Assembly: GCF_029626155.1 (NCBI RefSeq) | Contig: NZ_JARUBL010000001.1 | Span: 6,042,501 to 6,106,500 of the forward strand | DNA: 64,000 nt | From: Solwaraspora sp. WMMD1047 | Lineage (GTDB): Bacteria; Actinomycetota; Actinomycetes; Mycobacteriales; Micromonosporaceae | Reading direction: 5' to 3' | Part shown: positions 37,836 through 48,158 of the stretch, one piece after another | Layout: each line of letters opens with the position of its first letter | How positions within the stretch are numbered: position 1 is the first letter of the stretch | Made by a program: the position numbers and the translations under genes | The notes under the pieces: generated by a model | The model's input: the letters and a program-made list of their open reading frames with translations, nothing else | Databases searched by the model: none | Told to the model about the DNA's origin: nothing

Positions 37836-38525
37836 TCACTCGCCGAGCGCGATGATCCCGTAGTCGTAGCCCTTGCGCCGGTAGACGACGCTCGGCCGGC
37901 CCGACTCCTTGTTCAGGAACAGGTAAAAGTCGTGGCCGACGAGCTCCATCTGGAACAGCGCGTCGTCGATGGTCATCGGGGTGGACGGGTGCACCTTCTC
38001 CCGGGCGATGTGCCACGGTTGGCCGTCGTCGTACTCGTCGACCTCGCCGTGCGTGTGGCCCGGGGACCGGCCGTCCTGGGGATTGTCGAACGCGGCCGGG
38101 TCCAGCTCCTCCACCGTGGAGGGCGCCGGTCGGGTCAGGGTGGCCAGGGGCGCGGAGGCGAGGTCGGCGACCGGAAGGCCGGCCGTCGCGGCGGCCACCG
38201 AAACCGGCGCGTGCCGGCCCCGGTGCACCCGGCGCCGGTCGGCGGCGCGGCGCAGGCGGGTGTCGAGCTTGGCGATCGCGGCGTCCAGGGCGCTGTAGAA
38301 GTCCTTGGCACAGGCTTCCGCGCGGACCACCGGGCCGCGCGATACACAGGTGATCTCGACCCGCTGGCAGTGGTCGGACTGTCTCGGGTTGCGCTCGTGG
38401 AACAACTCGACGTCGACCCGGATGAGCTTATGGTCGTACCGCTCGATCTTCGCGAGCTTGTCGGCTACATGAACCCGGTAATGGTCCGGCACTTCGACGT
38501 TGCGGCCCTTGACCACGATGTCCAC
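37836..38525 (-). CDS. hpf: long-form ribosome hibernation promoting factor
   Basis: 229 residues from GTG 38525, fixed by AGGAGGTCAC just upstream. The N-terminal domain (about 1-105) binds the ribosome decoding site (DIVVKGRNVEVPDHYRVHVA, LDAAIAKLDTRLRR). A flexible linker follows, then the C-terminal dimerisation domain (about 165-229, MTIDDALFQMELVGHDFYLF). The long form joins two ribosomes into 100S dimers in stationary phase or stress. Confidence 0.94.
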   Translation of the reverse strand: MDIVVKGRNVEVPDHYRVHVADKLAKIERYDHKLIRVDVELFHERNPRQSDHCQRVEITCVSRGPVVRAEACAKDFYSALDAAIAKLDTRLRRAADRRRVHRGRHAPVSVAAATAGLPVADLASAPLATLTRPAPSTVEELDPAAFDNPQDGRSPGHTHGEVDEYDDGQPWHIAREKVHPSTPMTIDDALFQMELVGHDFYLFLNKESGRPSVVYRRKGYDYGIIALGE

Positions 38526-38858
38526 GCGTGACCTCCTGATGTCAGTGGTCGCCCGGTGTCCCGTGCTCGACAGCGCATCCGGCGTTGTGAATGGCTGCGA
38601 CGGCGGACGACGGCGGTGACGGAAACTCCGGTCGGCCGCGGTGGTCGGGCTCCTCGCGGGGGAAGGCCCGCTGCGGCGTGGACCGGTTCGGTAGCGGCTC
38701 GCCTCCTTCCGGCACTGCGAGGGCGATGAAACACCTCTCGTACCCCCGGTAAAGATGACGCTAACCCCTGCCGTCCCGCCAGTCACCCCCCGTTGCCAAG
38801 AACGCTTCAAGAAGATTCACAATGCGGGCACGATCGGGTGAAAGGTCGATACGTTGAG
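38526..38858. other. hpf upstream region
   Basis: About 330 bp between the comF stop and the hpf start, without a credible gene. It should hold the hpf promoter. No stress-type operator is recognisable by eye. Confidence 0.4.
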
Positions 38859-39608
38859 TCACCCGAGGCGGCGTCGGATCGTTGCGGCGAGCACGGCGGC
38901 GACCGCCACCGGAATGCCGTTGGCGGCCAGCAACCGGGTCACCGCGGCCAGCGTCGCACCGGTGGTGACGATGTCGTCGAGCAGCACGACCGGATGCTCG
39001 ACGGCGGCCTGGCGCAGCCGGTCCAGTCCGCCGGGTACCCGGAAGGATCCGCCGCGTACCCGGAACGCGGTGGCCGCCGCCTGCGCCCGGCCGGCGCTGT
39101 CCAGGTCGGCGGAGTCGGGCCGCGGCAGGGCCCGCAGCGGGTGGGCCACCAGCACCGGCCAGCCGGCCCGGCGCAGCCGGCCGGCGGCCTGCCGGGTCAG
39201 CCGTCGCAGGTGATCCCCGTGCCGGGCCCGCGCGGCCCGCGCGGTGGCCGGGACGGGCACCAGCACCACCGGGCGCGGCCCGCCGACCGCCGCCGCCACC
39301 ACCTCGGCGAGCAGCGACCCCAGCGGCCAGGCCAACCCGTGCCGACCCCTTTCCTTGTACGCCAACAGCGTCTCCCGCAACGGCGCCTGGTACGCCCCCA
39401 GTGCGAAGCAGTCCGGCATCCCCGGTGGCGCCGGGGTCGGTGCGGCCGGCGCCGGTCGCAGGGCCCGTAGCATCGCCACGCAGTCGGCGCAGACGCCCTG
39501 GGTCAGCGGTACCCGCTCGGCCCGGCAGCCGGCGCACCCGACCGGCAGGACGAGATCGGCCAGCACCGCCCACCACCCCGCGGGGTCCGGCCTCCCGGTC
39601 GCGGTCAT
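38859..39608 (-). CDS. ComF-family phosphoribosyltransferase-like protein
   Basis: 249 residues. An N-terminal Cys pair (CAGCRAERVPLTQGVCADC) probably binds zinc. The PRTase fold has PVVLVPVPATARAARARHGD and the PRPP-binding VVLLDDIVTTGATLA. Homologous to ComF, whose competence role in Gram-positives is unclear; no actinobacterial function is proven. Its start is 5 bp after the lpqB stop, so it probably is the last gene of the mtrAB-lpqB operon. Confidence 0.9.
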   Translation of the reverse strand: MTATGRPDPAGWWAVLADLVLPVGCAGCRAERVPLTQGVCADCVAMLRALRPAPAAPTPAPPGMPDCFALGAYQAPLRETLLAYKERGRHGLAWPLGSLLAEVVAAAVGGPRPVVLVPVPATARAARARHGDHLRRLTRQAAGRLRRAGWPVLVAHPLRALPRPDSADLDSAGRAQAAATAFRVRGGSFRVPGGLDRLRQAAVEHPVVLLDDIVTTGATLAAVTRLLAANGIPVAVAAVLAATIRRRLG

Positions 39609-39613
39609 CGCGG

Positions 39614-41455
39614 TCAGTAGAGGAAGAACGGCGCGGTCGGGTTCCCCTCGTCCCCGTCCGGGTTCTCCGTCTCGCCGGTCACCTCTTCGGCGGTGATCCG
39701 GTCGCCGGCGGAGTAGGCGATGCCGCTGCCCTCGTACATCGGGCTGCCCCCAGGGCTGAGCACCACCGGATTGTTCGGGTACGCGGCGACGTGCGTGACG
39801 CCGGCGACCTGCACCCGGGGGATGATCGCCCGCTCGCTCGCCCCGTCGGTGGTGGTCTGGTAGATGGACGTCTGGTCATCGTTCACGCCGGCCAGTTCCA
39901 GGCTGTTCTCGCCGTTCCAGTCCACCCCGGTGATCTCCCGGGGGGTGCTGGCCAACCGGCGGGCCCGGCCGGCGGTGACCGTGTCGCCCTCGGTGGACAG
40001 CGACGCGACGTACAACTTGTTGCCGGCGACGAACGCGATCCGGTGACCGTCCAACGCCGCCCCGACCGCGGTCACCGCACCGGCCGCGTTGGGGAGCCGG
40101 ACCTCGGTGAACACCGCGTCCAGGCCGAACCGGTAGAGCCGCCCGTCGGCCACCACCAGGCCGGTCGGATCCGTCGGGTCGGAGCCCTTCAACCAGACCG
40201 GGCGGCCCATGGTGGCGAAGGTGGTGGTGCTGTCCACAAAGCTCGACACGTTGCCGGTGCCGGCCCCGGCGCGCAACCGCCACCGGTCGCCGGCCGGCGT
40301 GACCAGGGCCGCCCACACCTGGTCGCCGTCGCGGGCCAGCGCGGCCGACCGGATGTTCCGGTTCGCCTCGTCCGCCACCGGGACCGTGCTGGCCACCCCG
40401 GGCCGCGCCAGGGGATGCAGTTCTCCGGCGTAGACGCAGAAGGGTTCCGGGGTGCGGGTCACCCGGTACAGCGGATTGGCGTCGAGGTGGTCCGCGATGT
40501 CGGCGACCTTGCGCTGCTGGCCCTGAATCTTGAGTTCGAGGTCACCCCGCAGGTTCTCCCGCAACGACCAGGCGAGTTGGTTGTAGAGCTGGTCCAGTTC
40601 GGCCTCGTCGTCGAGCTCCCCGGCGTTGACCGAGAGGTTGACCTCGGCCCGACCACCGGATTCGGCCACCGTCACGTTGCCGATCAGGTTGCTGCCCTCC
40701 GGCAGCTGGACGGCGGTGCCCGCCAGCCACTCCGAAGGGCCGCCGGTGAGCCAGTTGAGCACCTCGGTGGGCTGGCGGGCCGACGGTACGGCGACCGGCA
40801 TGTAGCGCAGGTCGGGCACGAGCGCGGTCCGGTCGGCGTTCCAGAAGTAGATGGTCCGTCCCAGGTAGTAGCTGCCCAGCGCGTCGGTGCTCATCAGCAG
40901 CACCGGCGGCGGGTCGAGTACGTAGAGACCGCTGCCGGACCCGGGCCGGTCCGGGTCGGCCTCGATCCGGCCGACGGTGAAGGTGTACTCGGTGTCGGAA
41001 AGCTTCGGTTCGGTGATGGCGCCGTCGGCCCGCAGCACCCCGACCTGGGCCACCCGGATGGTGACCGTGCTGGGGCCGTCGGCGCTGTCGGTGAACCGGG
41101 GCGCCCCGTCGATCAGCCGGACGACGTTGATGGCCACCTCGTTGACCGGCTTCGGCTTGTGTCGCCGCCCCTCGGGCAGATAGGCGTTGACCCGCTCGTA
41201 CGCCCCACTGGCCTCGCCCGCGGCGGCGGCCAGGAAGTTGACCGCGAACTGCCCCACCTCGTCCCCGGCGTCGAGCCGGCCGGGTGGCGCCGAGCCGGTG
41301 CCGTCGCCGGCGCCGGTGCCCGGCTCCGGGCCCCGCCCGTCGATCTGCACGTCGGTCTGGTCGGGGATGCCGCAGCCGGCGAGCCCGACGGCCAGGCTCG
41401 CCGCGGCCAGCGCGGCGACGAGCCGGCCCCCGATGCGCGTCCTCGGAGCGCTCAT
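39614..41455 (-). CDS. lpqB: lipoprotein LpqB, MtrB accessory protein
   Basis: 613 residues. Lipobox LAGC with Cys28 after a classic signal. GerMN-like and LpqB-type segments follow: DEVGQFAVNFLAAAAGEASG, VQLPEGSNLIGNVTVAESGG, and the beta-propeller-like C-terminal half (LAVPDLRYM-type repeats, ending EEVTGETENPDGDEG). In mycobacteria it acts with MtrB at the membrane. The ATG overlaps the mtrB stop as TGATG, so the two are translationally coupled. Confidence 0.93.
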   Translation of the reverse strand: MSAPRTRIGGRLVAALAAASLAVGLAGCGIPDQTDVQIDGRGPEPGTGAGDGTGSAPPGRLDAGDEVGQFAVNFLAAAAGEASGAYERVNAYLPEGRRHKPKPVNEVAINVVRLIDGAPRFTDSADGPSTVTIRVAQVGVLRADGAITEPKLSDTEYTFTVGRIEADPDRPGSGSGLYVLDPPPVLLMSTDALGSYYLGRTIYFWNADRTALVPDLRYMPVAVPSARQPTEVLNWLTGGPSEWLAGTAVQLPEGSNLIGNVTVAESGGRAEVNLSVNAGELDDEAELDQLYNQLAWSLRENLRGDLELKIQGQQRKVADIADHLDANPLYRVTRTPEPFCVYAGELHPLARPGVASTVPVADEANRNIRSAALARDGDQVWAALVTPAGDRWRLRAGAGTGNVSSFVDSTTTFATMGRPVWLKGSDPTDPTGLVVADGRLYRFGLDAVFTEVRLPNAAGAVTAVGAALDGHRIAFVAGNKLYVASLSTEGDTVTAGRARRLASTPREITGVDWNGENSLELAGVNDDQTSIYQTTTDGASERAIIPRVQVAGVTHVAAYPNNPVVLSPGGSPMYEGSGIAYSAGDRITAEEVTGETENPDGDEGNPTAPFFLY

Positions 41456-43296
41456 CAGATGACCTCCACCTCGGCTCGGGTGTCCCGCTGGGCGGGCGCC
41501 GGCTCCGGCCCACCGGCGCCCGTGGTGGCCGGGGCGGACCCCGGACCGGCCGGCCCGCCGGCAGCGTCCCCGTCGCTTGTCGCCCCGCTCCTGGTGGCCC
41601 GGCCATCGGCCCCGTCCCGGTCGGCGGCGACGACCTGGCCCAGCAGGACCGCCTCGTCGGCGGGGACCAGACGCAGCGGCGAGGAGGTCAGCCGGTCGCC
41701 GGCCCGGACCGGCAGGGTCAGCCGGAACTGGGCACCCCGACCCGGGGCGCCCCACGCCTCCAGCCAGCCGCCGTGCAACCGGGCGTCCTCCACGCTTATC
41801 GACAGGCCCAGCCCGGTGCCGCCGGTCTGCCGGGCGCGGGACGGGTCGGCCCGCCAGAACCGGTTGAAGACCAGCTTCTCCTCGCCCGGACGCAGGCCGA
41901 CGCCCCGGTCCCGGACGGTGATCGCCACGGCGCCGTCGTCGACGCCGACGGTCACCTCCACCGGGCGGCCCTCGCCGTGCTCGACGGCGTTGCCGACCAG
42001 GTTGCGCAGGATCCGCTCGACCCGCCGCGGGTCCACCTCGGCGATCACCGGCGGGTCCGGGGCGGTGAGCCGCAGCGGCACCCCGAGCCGGTCGGCCAGC
42101 GGTTCGAGCCGTTCCACCACCCGATGCACCACCGGGACCAGGTCGGTCGGTTCGGAGTCCAGCATCGCGAAGCCCGCGTCGAACCGGCTGATCTCCAACA
42201 GGTCGGTGAGCAGGCTCTCGAACCGGTCCAGCTCGTTCTGGAGCAGCTCGGCGCTGCGGGCGACGGCGGGATCGAAGTCGTCCCGTTCGGCGAAGATCAG
42301 ATCGGCGGCCATCCGTACCGTGGTCAACGGGGTACGCAACTCGTGCGAGACGTCCGAGGTGAACCGGCGCTGCAGGCGGGACATCTCCTCCAGCCGGACG
42401 ATCTGTCGTTGCAGGTTCGTCGCCATCTGGTTGAACGAGGCCGCCAGCAGGGCGAGGTCGTCCTCCCCGTTGACCACCATCCGCTGGTCGAGCAGGCCGG
42501 CGGAGAGCCGCTGGGCGGTCCGGGCGGCCACCCGGACCGGATTCACCACCAGCCGGGTGACCAGGGCGGCCAGCAGCCCGAGCAGCAGGACCAGGGCGAA
42601 CCCGGTGGCCAGCACGGTGGCCCGCGCCTCGCTGGCGATCTCGTCCCACCGGGTGAGGGGGACGAAGTAGTAGAGCTCGGCCTGCCCCCACTTGGTCGGC
42701 ACCGGCGACCCGTAGACCAGGTACTTGGTCGGGCCGTCACCGAGGTCACCGGTGCGGATCTGGTGCGCCACGTCGCCGTCGACGACCCGCTGGCGCAGCG
42801 CGGCGTCGAGCACCCCGCGCACGTCCACCGCCGGCGACGTCGCGGAGACCGGATAACCGTACGTCTCCAGCGCCACCACGACACCGCCCATCTGGGCCGG
42901 GTCGCCGCCGGCCAGGTAGCCGGCGGTGGACTCGAAGGTGTTCTTCAGCTGCGGCTCGACCGCCTGGTTGTGGACGCCGATCTGCTCGTACGCGTAGTCC
43001 CGGCCGTCCACCAGCCGCTCCTTGACGTCGGAGGTGGCGTTGTCCAGCAGGATGTTCGTGATCCGGGTCGCCACCAGGTAGGCGAAACCGCCCACCAGGA
43101 CGCTGGAGAGGACGAGGGTGATGGTGACCACCCGGACCTGCAGCGACCGGCGCCAGGTGCGGTGCAGGGCGGCGGCGGTCACCGCGGCGCGCTGCAGCGC
43201 GGCCCCCCACAGGTCGCGGGCGGCGGTCCACAGACCGCGCGCGGTGTCGAGCACGCGGTCGGTGCGCAGCGGGGTGGGGAGCGGAGAACGGGCCAC
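41455..43296 (-). CDS. mtrB: sensor histidine kinase MtrB
   Basis: 613 residues from GTG 43296. TM1 is about 55-77, then an extracellular domain, TM2 about 227-252, HAMP (about 252-303), the HisKA domain with the phospho-acceptor His318 in RRFTSDVSHELRTPLTTV, and an HATPase domain (VGNAVEHGEGRPVEVTVGV, RDRGVGLRPGEEKLVFNRFW and GGTGLGLSIS). It phosphorylates MtrA in response to envelope or osmotic state. A disordered, Pro/Ala-rich tail completes the chain. Confidence 0.95.
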   Translation of the reverse strand: MARSPLPTPLRTDRVLDTARGLWTAARDLWGAALQRAAVTAAALHRTWRRSLQVRVVTITLVLSSVLVGGFAYLVATRITNILLDNATSDVKERLVDGRDYAYEQIGVHNQAVEPQLKNTFESTAGYLAGGDPAQMGGVVVALETYGYPVSATSPAVDVRGVLDAALRQRVVDGDVAHQIRTGDLGDGPTKYLVYGSPVPTKWGQAELYYFVPLTRWDEIASEARATVLATGFALVLLLGLLAALVTRLVVNPVRVAARTAQRLSAGLLDQRMVVNGEDDLALLAASFNQMATNLQRQIVRLEEMSRLQRRFTSDVSHELRTPLTTVRMAADLIFAERDDFDPAVARSAELLQNELDRFESLLTDLLEISRFDAGFAMLDSEPTDLVPVVHRVVERLEPLADRLGVPLRLTAPDPPVIAEVDPRRVERILRNLVGNAVEHGEGRPVEVTVGVDDGAVAITVRDRGVGLRPGEEKLVFNRFWRADPSRARQTGGTGLGLSISVEDARLHGGWLEAWGAPGRGAQFRLTLPVRAGDRLTSSPLRLVPADEAVLLGQVVAADRDGADGRATRSGATSDGDAAGGPAGPGSAPATTGAGGPEPAPAQRDTRAEVEVI

Positions 43297-43309
43297 AGTG
43301 CAGCCCAGG

Positions 43310-43999
43310 CTATCCGGTACCCGCCTTGTAACCCACGCCCCGCACGGTGAGGATGATTTCCGGTCGCTCCGGATCGGGTTCGATCTTGGCCCGCAGCCGC
43401 TGGACGTGCACGTTCACCAGCCGGGTGTCGGCGGCGTGCCGGTATCCCCAGACCTGTTCCAGCAGCACCTCGCGGGTGAACACCTGGCGGGGCTTGCGGG
43501 CGAGTGCCACCAGCAGGTCGAACTCCAGCGGGGTCAGCTTCACCTCTTCGCCGTCCCGGCTGACGGTGTGCGCCGGCACGTCGATGTTGATCTGGTTGCC
43601 GGGCGGACCGATGGTCAACATCTCCGGGGCGACGTCCTCGCCCCGACGCAGCCGGGCCCGCATCCGGGCCACCAGCTCCTTCGGCTTGAACGGCTTCACC
43701 ACGTAGTCGTCGGCGCCGGACTCCAGCCCGAGCACGACGTCCACGGTGTCGCTCTTGGCGGTCAGCATGACGATGGGGATGCCGGACTCGGCGCGGATCG
43801 CCCTGGCCACGTCGATGCCGCTCATGCCGGGCAGCATCAGGTCGAGCAGGACGATGTCGGGACGACTGTCCCGGAACGCCGCCAGCGCCCGCTCCCCGTC
43901 CGCCACGAAGGAGGGCAGGAAGCCCTCGCTGCGCAGCACGATTCCGAGCATCTCGGCCAGCGCGGGGTCGTCATCGACCACCAGAACCCGGGCTCTCAT
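43310..43999 (-). CDS. mtrA: response regulator MtrA
   Basis: 229 residues. Receiver domain 1-120 with the phospho-accepting Asp53 (IVLLDLMLPG) and the switch residues in VMLTAKS and VVKPF. An OmpR/PhoB-type winged helix follows (about 130-228, LTPLEFDLLVALARKPRQVF, then VNVHVQRLRAKIE). It controls cell-wall, division and osmotic genes in actinobacteria. It precedes mtrB by 13 bp. Confidence 0.96.
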   Translation of the reverse strand: MRARVLVVDDDPALAEMLGIVLRSEGFLPSFVADGERALAAFRDSRPDIVLLDLMLPGMSGIDVARAIRAESGIPIVMLTAKSDTVDVVLGLESGADDYVVKPFKPKELVARMRARLRRGEDVAPEMLTIGPPGNQINIDVPAHTVSRDGEEVKLTPLEFDLLVALARKPRQVFTREVLLEQVWGYRHAADTRLVNVHVQRLRAKIEPDPERPEIILTVRGVGYKAGTG

Positions 44000-44112
44000 G
44001 GCACCAATATTCCATCCCCGTCCCGGGCGGGGGGACCCGCTCCCTCCGGTCCGGCCCGGCGAGCCCGGCTTCGGCGGACCTCGAACGCCCGCGATCCGGC
44101 CCCAAAGCCGCA

Positions 44113-44146
44113 GATCGCCTCCGACCCCGAGGGGCCGGAGGCGATC
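44113..44146. terminator. hairpin between ahcY and mtrA
   Basis: GATCGCCTCCG (44113-44123) pairs with the complement at 44136-44146, with further G-C pairing inside around a short loop. It lies in the 216-bp gap downstream of ahcY. No U-run, as is common in high-GC actinobacteria. Confidence 0.6.
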
Positions 44147-44160
44147 CGACTGACCTTCCG

Positions 44161-44215
44161 GCCGGCAGCGCGCCGGCGGTTGCCGATCAGGCCGGCAGCA
44201 GCCGGCGGTTGCCGA

Positions 44216-44219
<4 letters not shown>
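44161..44219. repeat. tandem duplication of 29-30 bp at the ahcY stop
   Basis: GCCGGCAGCGCGCCGGCGGT... (44161-44190) is repeated with small changes at 44191-44219. Both copies share CCGGCGGTTGCCGATCAG. The second copy reaches into the ahcY stop codon, so it looks like a local duplication after the gene. Confidence 0.75.
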
Positions 44220-45715
<1,496 letters not shown>

Positions 45716-46012
45716 AAAAGCTCCTGTCAAACGGGTCTGCTGCGCGACCCTTCACCTTACGCGCGTCCCCGCCCGACGCCGTGCACGGGCGACGGCCGGC
45801 GGGGCGGCGGGACACGTCTCGGGCCGGCGGGGGCAGGCAGCGCGCGGGGCGGCGGGTCTTGAGCGGACTTTCCACTCGCTACCCGACCGCCCCGCGCATC
45901 CCCCCGGTTTGGCTCTCCGCAGGCCCAGCGAATCTCGATTCGCAATTACCCTGCGCAGTTCACACATTACCTAGGGCTACGGGTTCGTCAAGCAGATCAC
46001 GATATTTCGCGA

Positions 46013-47230
46013 CTAGTTGAGCATGCCGACCGAGGCGACGAAGACCTCTCCCGTACCGGACAGCTCGATCGACCCACCGTCCGCCGGACCGATCGCCGCC
46101 GTACCGGGCGTCAGATCCACCCCGGCGGACCCGTCCGCCACCCGGACCCCACCCGTGACGCAGAGCACCAGTCGCGGCCCGGTCAGGTCCAGCCCGGCCC
46201 GCGGCACCGCCGGATCGAGCCGGACCCGGTGCAGCGCGAAGTCCGCGATCGGTACCGGCCAGGTGATCACGCCGGGCGCGACCGGCACGGCCGGCAGCCG
46301 CGGATCCGCGAGCACGTCGAACCGCAACACCCGCAACAACTCCGGCACGTCGACGTGCTTGGGCGTCAGGCCACCGCGCAGCACGTTGTCGCTGGCCGCC
46401 ATCAGCTCCACCCCGGCACCGCACAGGTAGGCGTGCAGGTTCCCGGCCGGCATCCAGATCGCCTCGCCCGGGGCCAGCCGGACGTGGTTGAGCAGCAGCG
46501 CGACCAGCACCCCGGGGTCGCCGGGATAGTGCCCGGCCAGCTGCCGGGCCAGCCCGGCGTCCGCGGCGAACCCGGCCGGCACCTCCGCCGCGGCCACCGC
46601 CTCGACCAGACCGGCCCGGTCCGGCTCCGGCCAGGTCAGCAACAACCGGACGGCCGACCGCAGCCCTTCGTCGCCGGCCCGCAGGGCGGCGGTCACCGGG
46701 GCCAGCGCGGCGACGCCGAAGGCGTCGATCGCCGCGGCCGACACCCGCGGGTCGCGGAACCCGCAGAGCGCGTCGAACGGCGAGAGCGCGACAAGCATCT
46801 CCGGCTTGTGGTGCGGGTCGGCGTAGTTGCGGTGCGCGCCGGTTGGGCCGGCCCGCTCGGCCGCGTGGCCGAGCCGGGCCTGCTCCGGGTCCGGGTGCGC
46901 CTGCAGCGACAGCGGCGCCTGCGCGGCGAGCACCTTCAACAGGTACGGCAGCCGGTGGCCGAACCGGGCCGCCACCGGCCCGGACAGCCACCGGTCCGGC
47001 TCGGCCAGCAGGGCGTCCAGCAGGCTGCCACCAGCACCAGCACCAGCACCAGCACCGGCACCGGCACCGGCACCGGCAGCAGGCGACAGCTCCGACGGTG
47101 CGTCCGGGTGGGCGCCGAGCCACAGCTCCGCCTCCGGCCCGGGGCTGGGCACCGGCCGCCCCTGCAGATCGGCGATGACGGTCCGCGACCCCCAGGCGTA
47201 GTCGCGGATCACCCCCCGCAGCGGCCGCAC
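46013..47230 (-). CDS. manA: mannose-6-phosphate isomerase, class I
   Basis: 405 residues from GTG 47230. The zinc-binding segments are visible: LSLQAHPDPEQARLGHA, NYADPHHKPEMLVALSPFDA and the region around GNLHAYLCGAGVELMAASDN. It interconverts fructose-6-phosphate and mannose-6-phosphate for cell-wall mannans and GDP-mannose. A Gly/Ala repeat from a CAGCAC/CGGCAC microsatellite (about residues 50-68) is unusual. The start is just after the CDF stop, so it belongs to the same operon. Confidence 0.92.
   Translation of the reverse strand: MRPLRGVIRDYAWGSRTVIADLQGRPVPSPGPEAELWLGAHPDAPSELSPAAGAGAGAGAGAGAGAGGSLLDALLAEPDRWLSGPVAARFGHRLPYLLKVLAAQAPLSLQAHPDPEQARLGHAAERAGPTGAHRNYADPHHKPEMLVALSPFDALCGFRDPRVSAAAIDAFGVAALAPVTAALRAGDEGLRSAVRLLLTWPEPDRAGLVEAVAAAEVPAGFAADAGLARQLAGHYPGDPGVLVALLLNHVRLAPGEAIWMPAGNLHAYLCGAGVELMAASDNVLRGGLTPKHVDVPELLRVLRFDVLADPRLPAVPVAPGVITWPVPIADFALHRVRLDPAVPRAGLDLTGPRLVLCVTGGVRVADGSAGVDLTPGTAAIGPADGGSIELSGTGEVFVASVGMLN
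47030..47080. repeat. hexanucleotide microsatellite in manA
   Basis: A run of CAGCAC units passing into CGGCAC units, nearly 50 bp long, encoding (Gly-Ala)n in manA. Changes in copy number would keep the frame and vary only linker length. Confidence 0.9.
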
Positions 47231-47231
47231 C

Positions 47232-48158
47232 TCACCGCTCCGCCGGCGGGCGGTAGATGTCCGGCTCCAGATAGATCACCCGGGCGATCGGCACGGCATC
47301 CCGGATTCGGGCCTCCACCGCGTCGATGCCGTCCGAGAGCTCGTCGGCGGCCTCCGTCGGCCGTACCGCGATCTTCGCCGCCACCAGCAGCTCGTCCGGG
47401 CCGAGGTGCAGGGTCTTCATGTGGATGATCCGCTCCACCTCCGGGCCGCCGGTGATCGCCTGTTCGATCCGGGCGAGGTCGGCGACGCTGCCCGCCTCCC
47501 CCAGCAGCAGGCTCTTGGTCTCGATCGCCAGCACGATGGCGATCGCCACCAGCAGCAGGCCGATCATCGCGGTGCCGGCCGCGTCCCAGTAGCCGTTGCC
47601 GGTGATCAGCGTCATCCCGACGCCGAACAGGGCGAAGACCAGACCGACCAGCGCGCCCAGGTCCTCCAGCAGCACCACCGGTAGCTCCGGTGCCTTGGCC
47701 CGGCGGACGAACTCGACCCAGGACGCGTTGCCCCGGACGTGGTTGGACTCCTGGATCGCGGTCCGGAACGAGAACGACTCCATCACGATCGCGACCACCA
47801 GGACCGTCACCGGCACCCACTGCCAGCTCTCGATGCCGTGTGGATCCGCGAGCTTGTGCCACGCCTCGTAGAGCGCGAACAGCCCGCCCAGGCTGAACAG
47901 CACGATCGAGACGATGAAGGCGTAGATGTACCGCTCCCGCCCGTACCCGAAGGGGTGTTGGGGGGTGGCGTCGCGGCGGGCCCGCCGGCCGCCGAGCAGC
48001 AGCAGCGCCTGGTTGCCCGAGTCGGCCACCGAGTGGATCGACTCGGCCAGCATCGACGACGAGGAGGTGAGCAGGTACGCGATGAACTTCGTGATCGCGA
48101 TGCCGACGTTGGCCAGCAGCGCCGCGATGATGGCCCGTGTTCCCCCGCTGGCACTCAC
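47232..48158 (-). CDS. cation diffusion facilitator (metal efflux) protein
   Basis: 308 residues from GTG 48158, which overlaps the SIS gene stop (GTGA). It has six membrane helices, with the CDF metal site in AESIHSVADSGNQ and FGYGRERYIYAF, and a C-terminal domain (EQAITGGPEVERIIHMKTLH). It probably exports Zn, Fe or Mn in exchange for protons. The link to the sugar isomerases is positional (conserved order), not functional as far as known. Confidence 0.9.
   Translation of the reverse strand: MSASGGTRAIIAALLANVGIAITKFIAYLLTSSSSMLAESIHSVADSGNQALLLLGGRRARRDATPQHPFGYGRERYIYAFIVSIVLFSLGGLFALYEAWHKLADPHGIESWQWVPVTVLVVAIVMESFSFRTAIQESNHVRGNASWVEFVRRAKAPELPVVLLEDLGALVGLVFALFGVGMTLITGNGYWDAAGTAMIGLLLVAIAIVLAIETKSLLLGEAGSVADLARIEQAITGGPEVERIIHMKTLHLGPDELLVAAKIAVRPTEAADELSDGIDAVEARIRDAVPIARVIYLEPDIYRPPAER

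Noticed and set aside
39401-42670. Very long plus-strand open frame (1089 codons) opposite comF-lpqB-mtrB
   Set aside because: It is an antisense shadow in high-GC DNA: the minus strand holds the recognised operon with full motifs, and the plus frame is Arg/Pro/Gly-rich without any domain.
45716-46012. Possible SAH riboswitch upstream of ahcY
   Set aside because: I searched both strands for the conserved core of the SAH riboswitch and saw no match.
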